DNA from: Parelaphostrongylus tenuis
Taxonomy: Eukaryota > Nematoda > Chromadorea > Rhabditida > Metastrongylidae
Assembly: GCA_019055375.1 (NCBI GenBank)
Contig: JAHQIW010000287.1
Coordinates: 1-64,000, forward strand
Direction of reading: 5' to 3'
Length of the DNA stretch: 64,000 nucleotides
Shown here: positions 59,535 through 64,000 of the stretch, piece by piece
Position numbering within the stretch: position 1 is the first letter of the stretch
Layout: each line of letters opens with the position of its first letter
Program-made: the position numbers and the translations under genes
Notes under the pieces: generated by a model
Told to the model about the DNA's origin: nothing
The model's input: the letters and a program-made list of their open reading frames with translations, nothing else
Databases searched by the model: none

Positions 59535-60700
59535 GATATGCGCATACAATGAAAACGATAGAGTGAGATTTCCTCAATTAGTCAACTTTCTCCACACAAT
59601 AATGATGAAGAAAATACGATAATATGATGAAGAAATAGCTCCAACAATGTTTTTCAACGAATAGCATTGCTTAGGAAGGCGTTTTTAGGTCTCTTACTGT
59701 TGACTCCAATTCTAGAACGGATTATCTATCAATTAAGTAACTACGCTATTCTTAATGACCAAGTGCGAGATTGCTAACAGTAAAATTCTCTTCAGAGCTC
59801 GGAAAACTTAATTTGATGTGCAATTTACCCAAATATATACTTTAAAATCCTCAACAGGAAAGTATGATGAATAAAATATGGTTCCAGTAAACATATGCTC
59901 AAAACAACGTTTTATTGCTGTTAAGATGTTTATTCAGTCAAACATAAGGAAATAAGCTCATAAAGTTTTTCAAAAAGTACGACAGCGCTGGACCACGTCA
60001 GAAAAAATCGGTTAAGGTTATTTTCTCAAACGATATGTCTAAATAGCTCGAGATCTCGTTCAGTTCAAAATCTCGTTCATCTGATTTTCTGTTTCTAACG
60101 AAATTAGCACAGCTACAAAACACCGCTCAAGAAGGAAAGGTAGATAAGGCGTTGTAGCGGAGGAAATACCGCAAACACTTTAAGCTGGTAGAATCGGATT
60201 AAATTTGATCAACACTTCTTGCATAATTCGCCCTATCGGTAAAGACGGCGGTAGAGTTTGGGCATGATATATCTAGTCTCTTGTATGGCTTGTCACTACG
60301 AATACATTGCTTGACAGACCATTCTGCGTCAGTATAAAAGGAAACAAAGACATAACGGAGAAGATTTCGATGAAAAATTGCTGCCCTCGTGAAGGAATCT
60401 GAAATGATGCGCCCAGAATCTTAGACAAATTTTGCACAAGTTCCGGAAATGAAAAAATGAACCGAAAGGAGGGATGTCTTGTAATCATGAGTCTTCAAAC
60501 AATTCGTCATATAACTATTTATGATCCGAGCCATATACACTCCTGATTAATGTAAGACTCTAGGCGGCTTGCCTTCAATGAAAAATTGGGAAGTTAGGAA
60601 CATCAAAACGGTGAATATGCAAAGGGAAGTGCTTATTTTGCTAATGAAAATTTATGCAGTAAGTTTTTCTGCTGAAGTTATAAAAGTACATCATTGAGCA
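59535..60700. other. Stretch without identified gene
   Basis: Nothing recognised. Confidence 0.5.
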
Positions 60701-60714
60701 TTGCACATCAGTTT

Positions 60715-60840
60715 AACGTTTCGAGGCTCTGAAGAAGACGACACCACCGAAACGTTATCCACGTTACTGTGCTATAATGAATTAACTAAATTCTTTTGTT
60801 AACAACCTCGTATCTGCTCGACAAGAAAACACAAAACTGT
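60715..60840 (+). repeat. Penelope-type terminal repeat fragment
   Basis: GAGGCTCTGAAGAAGACGAC, CACCGAAACGTTATCCACG, then AACAACCTCGTATCTGCTCG parallel the right arms of 39634-40607 and 45744-45989. The core CTGAAGA and GAAACGTT are kept but stem II is poor. One arm only. Confidence 0.65.
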
Positions 60841-61390
60841 TGACTTTAGTTTTTTTGAATCATATCAAACAAGAATGTCGTTTACGGCTCATCTCCATAA
60901 ACGTCCTAGAATTCAGGTGTAGGATCGGATCAATTTAGAGATTAATGGAGTTTTCTCTTTGTGTACTGTACGGGTTCCAGACCGAGTATGGATCTTTGAA
61001 ACTGAAAAAAAATGCGTTAAGAGGTTCCCAAGATGCCACACATGTAGCTGCCAGTTTTTATGGATCGGAGAAAAGTTTCATGCATTGTCCCAAAGTTTTC
61101 CTAGGATAGCAGCGGTTCCTTTGCTATACTACATCCTATAACACTGATTATATAACAAACTTCCATTAGCATAATTACGGATCTGAAATGCTGAGTATGA
61201 AGCTGTGAGTTAAGGAGGCAGCTGCATCCATAGGAAGATCGCTCATGAGGAAAACTAACTCTACATTTCTTCCTATAAGCTCAAAAAGATTAAATGTTAT
61301 GTGTTGCAGAAAACACCAACGAGCTATTTGTCTCTGACTTCCTGCAAGAAATAGCAAAAGTAGGGTGCTTCATTCTGTATATAGTTTATG

Positions 61391-61656
61391 TAGCATGTTT
61401 TTAGTATTTTAGAGGTCTGGTATGGCACTTTGGTGCTAGACGTACGTTTCGGCTTTCATGTCAAGCCTCTTCAGTAGCACATGCTTTTCGCTTCAAACCT
61501 AGCCCCTACATGTTAGGGTATCGGCGCCTAACATTTTACACTGCATCGAACAACGAATGGCATATGCTTCTGATGAGGCGTTACATGAAGGCCAAAACGT
61601 GGGTCTAGCACTCGAAGTGCCATGTCACACCTCTAAACGGCTCAAAATGTGCTATC
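61391..61656. mobile_element. Fold-back element, hammerhead family R2, with intact ribozyme
   Basis: About 90-bp inverted arms: left GTAGCATGTTTTTAGTATTT, AGAGGTCTGGTATGGCACTT; right GTGCCATGTCACACCTCTAA, ACGGCTCAAAATGTGCTAT. The left arm has a complete hammerhead on the - strand (separate entry). The right arm, on the + strand at 61570-61625, keeps CTGATGA, GUC and stem I but has AAAA in place of GAAA. Confidence 0.85.
61432..61481 (-). ncRNA. Hammerhead ribozyme, type I, complete
   Basis: On the - strand: stem I 5' strand GTGCTA (61480-61475), core CTGAAGA (61474-61468), stem II GGCTT with AAGCC closing a loop of 7 nt, GAAA (61450-61447), stem III CGTACG (self-complementary), U and C (GUC, cleavage after 61439), stem I 3' strand TAGCAC (61438-61433). 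All invariant residues are present; stem I pairs over 6 bp and an outer GGCAC-like segment may extend it. The palindromic stem III without loop again favours a dimeric form. Confidence 0.9.
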
Positions 61657-61659
61657 AAA

Positions 61660-62545
61660 TCATTTTGAATTTTAAACGAGGTCGCAAAAAGCAGTTGAAT
61701 AGAAATGAGTATAGTTCGTTAAATTTTTAAGCAATATTTGCCCACAGAATAACGCTAGCGCTTGACACAGTCAAGTAATCGTCTAACTCTTGAATTCGAT
61801 TGCTCATTGATCAGCTGAGTTACAGGTCATATCAAAAAATTTATGCCCAAAGTACAGTTTCGTTCCATTTTCCTATAATCATCTCTCAAAAATGTCTGAC
61901 AGCTGTGATTTACATGGAACTACTGATTTTTAGTAGTGGGGCATTAGATACAAAAAAGCTTCACCTCAAATGTTTACAGCCAAATAATTTTCAAAGGACA
62001 TTTATATATTACTGGACCCTTCACCGCTGTTTTGAAGGCATATTCGTCATTTGTATTCGTCACAATCTTCCTTCACCCAGTGAATTTATTTTTTGGTGGA
62101 AAAAATTGAAATATCTATCTGTACTTTTGCATATTGAGGTTTTCAGCCCAAATCAATTTTGAAACGTTATATCGAGATTGATTTAGGAATAAAAAATCAT
62201 CAGCTGAAATGAAGCGGCAATTCGTGTCCTAAGCTTGATCCTTGTTTTTGTTGTTGTACACGAATTCTACGAACAACTTCAACAGCAAATGTGCACTTGC
62301 ATTTTACTTCATTGGACAGAAAATTACAAAATTATTATAGGAGATTGAAGTGTATCTGATACCTTAGATGGATTACGGTGATGTAAAAATAACACGTAGT
62401 AATTAAGTTCTACACTCTATCACATTCTGAATTTCAGAATTTGAAAATTATGGACACAACCTTGTTTGGAGTAATGCTTCACCAAACAGCCTTTACTTTT
62501 TGTTCTGTGACTGTCTTTTTTCTGTCAATTCGGCATAGATATTCA
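61660..62545. other. Stretch without identified gene
   Basis: The + strand frame 61800-62162 (120 codons) is Phe/Tyr/Ile-rich with a possible hydrophobic segment, but AT-rich DNA makes such frames likely by chance; no family recognised. Confidence 0.4.
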
Positions 62546-62549
62546 ATCG

Positions 62550-62725
62550 GTAAAAGATCAAAGGATAAAGCGTATTGAGATGACCGGTACTTGAAGGATG
62601 CTCTATGCACTGAGTCAATTCATGACATCGTAGAGGTGGTTGAATACCCACTCATCTGGCCTTTGCAATCACTTGCAATGGCTTGTCGATTTACCAACTT
62701 TTGTAGAGTGGACAGCTTTACATGA
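62550..62725 (-). mobile_element. SINE, diverged 3' half
   Basis: AAAAGATCAAAGGATAAAGC, then ATGCTCTATGCA, ATCTGGCCTTTGCAATCACT in the order of the SINE reverse complement. Confidence 0.6.
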
Positions 62726-62759
62726 ACGAGAGTAGAAGCAACGTCTAGGTCTGTGTTAC

Positions 62760-63500
62760 AAAGCACTTCTAACCGCTACGTAACACTCACATAATTGCCT
62801 GTTATAAGTACAAATACTACTAGAAAGTTCGGATTTAGAACATATCTAAAATCTTCAAAAGGGTATCTGCACTAGAAGTGAATAAAAATAGTTCCACAGT
62901 CCTGTTTCCGTTCTTTTCTAATCAATTTTAGAACTCGCTTTCATTTAATATCACAGCTAAATAGCGATTTGTTTGTGAATGAAAAAGGCGTCTCATATGT
63001 ATAGGAGACTAGTTTTGAATGGTGAGTTCTTCCAGTAAAGGCAATTGCAGACGAGCACTATATTAATCATGAGGCTTATTTACTTATGGGATGGAAACAA
63101 TGAGAAGACAATTTTTCCTTGTCGGAAATATTTATGCTTTCGTTATCCAGTAAGTATTCAGTTCAGTCTTTAAATAGTATTGCAAAAACATCTGCTCTGG
63201 GTAGAGCAGTGCTTTTTTGCTTCAATAGTTAGAATTTTTTAAATTTGGTGCTGTTTCAAGTGAATTGTCTTGATTTAAATAAATAGCGCATCATTTTCAA
63301 TTACACATGCGCTTATGACTTTTATAATAATCAGTAATAGCTTCTGCACAATGATTATCCACAATTATTGTATTCAATAAGGAAAAGCGATTCGCGTTCC
63401 AGAAGTTTCGAAATGTTAAAATAATGAAATATCACTCAAAATGCCACGAAACATGTTGTTATATTCATTTTCTGTTTATGGAAACTTAGTAATACTGCAA
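62760..63500. other. Stretch without identified gene
   Basis: Nothing recognised. Confidence 0.5.
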
Positions 63501-63507
63501 TCACGAA

Positions 63508-63992
63508 TTAAATACGTATGAGGTCGCAAACTGAGGTGATTCGATAAAAGTACCCATTAAATGCTCTTCGACGTTGATACAGACACGTAGTCAGTGAGGT
63601 CGTGTTTTGATAGCTAAGTGGGTTGGTGGTCCTCCGGTAAGTGAAGGTAGCATTGATGGTGGACATCGGCTTACTCATTGGAGAGCTTCGTCTGGATGTC
63701 TTAGTTTCTTGCTGTAGAAACTGTCTTCCCACGGCCCTAAGATGCGACATAAATTGTTTCTGCTCAAAGAAATAATGGCCGACATATAATGCTGTTAGTG
63801 GAATTATTCGACTGAACATATATAGGAGCATTGGCTTTGAATGACCATTTCTTACACACCCACTCACATCACCAACGAACTCTCTATCTACAGATTGTTC
63901 CATGTGATGAGAAAGCAATCCATTTTGGCCTTTTGCCTGTAGCATTATGGGTGTAGAACTACTTGGTTGAGGAAGAAGTTCCTTTACACCCG
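63508..63992 (-). CDS. Candidate exon of an unidentified gene, at window edge
   Basis: On the - strand an acceptor-like ATTTTCAG ends at 63993, and the frame from there is open for about 161 codons to a TAA near 63508. It begins GVKELLPQPSSSTPIM, then AKGQNGLLSHHMEQSVDREF. A consensus donor GTGAGT falls after VDREFVGD (about 63869), so the real exon may be only the first 40 or so codons, the rest being intron; otherwise this is a terminal exon with one hydrophobic segment (PMLLYMFSRIIPLTALYVG). The family is not recognised. Upstream exons would lie beyond the window. Confidence 0.4.
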
Positions 63993-64000
63993 CTGAAAAT

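Noticed and set aside
1..64000. CRISPR arrays, bacterial operons, rRNA genes
   Set aside because: No regularly spaced direct repeats, no operon-like dense coding and no rRNA landmarks; the splice sites and transposons show a eukaryotic genome.

Overview
This window reads as nuclear DNA of a nematode, most likely a parasitic clade V (strongylid, hookworm-like) species. It is AT-rich, with small exons, GT-AG introns and a dense load of decayed transposons. The genus is an inference; nothing in the sequence names it. Only one host gene can be assigned firmly: the translation factor eIF5A, with four coding exons on the + strand between 8505 and 13994. Its 161-residue product keeps the hypusine site, but exon 3 lacks one base and the reading frame shifts. 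A candidate exon of an unknown gene sits on the - strand at the right edge (63869-63992). Almost everything else is repeats.

Layout: 1-638 mariner 3' part; 2000-2556 short mariner; 2700-4150 a G-rich unassigned tract; 4340-4730 mariner relic; 4790-5066 ribozyme-bearing repeat; 6680-7235 tRNA-derived SINE, AT microsatellite and a tRNA-like unit; 7690-8500 fold-back arm relic and eIF5A promoter/leader; 8505-13994 eIF5A, whose intron 1 holds two non-autonomous mariners and whose intron 3 holds a ribozyme-bearing fold-back element; 14.1-36 kb mostly unassigned DNA with SINE copies and two fold-back elements (23808-24465 and a nearly perfect 390-bp palindrome at 29698-30086); 36.3-36.96 kb two mariner 3' ends in inverted orientation; 39634-40607 a short Penelope-like element (GIY-YIG endonuclease between inverted terminal repeats); 42.6-43.8, 54.4-54.8 and 58.8-59.5 kb RTE-type LINE 3' parts; 45.7-46.0, 47.3-47.5, 50.9-51.3, 52.3-52.6, 55.4-55.7 and 61.4-61.7 kb fold-back elements; 56.7-57.1 kb a tandemly duplicated ribozyme repeat.

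The most notable observation is a set of type I hammerhead-ribozyme (HHR) motifs spread through at least three repeat families. Two are complete by eye: core CUGANGA, a base-paired stem II, GAAA, a palindromic stem III of 6-8 nt, a permitted cleavage triplet (GUA or GUC) and a paired stem I. They lie on the - strand at 56797-56847 and 61432-61481. Related copies show compensating changes in stem I (4833-4879 against 56797-56847), and others carry single core lesions. In most elements the motif lies once in each arm of an inverted repeat, pointing outward. One repeat is instead arranged head to tail with a period of about 271 bp. The short palindromic stem III suggests that paired (dimeric) ribozymes are the active form. 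HHRs in Penelope-like elements and in small circular-RNA retroelements of animals are established knowledge; this particular set of families in this genome would need database comparison to judge novelty.
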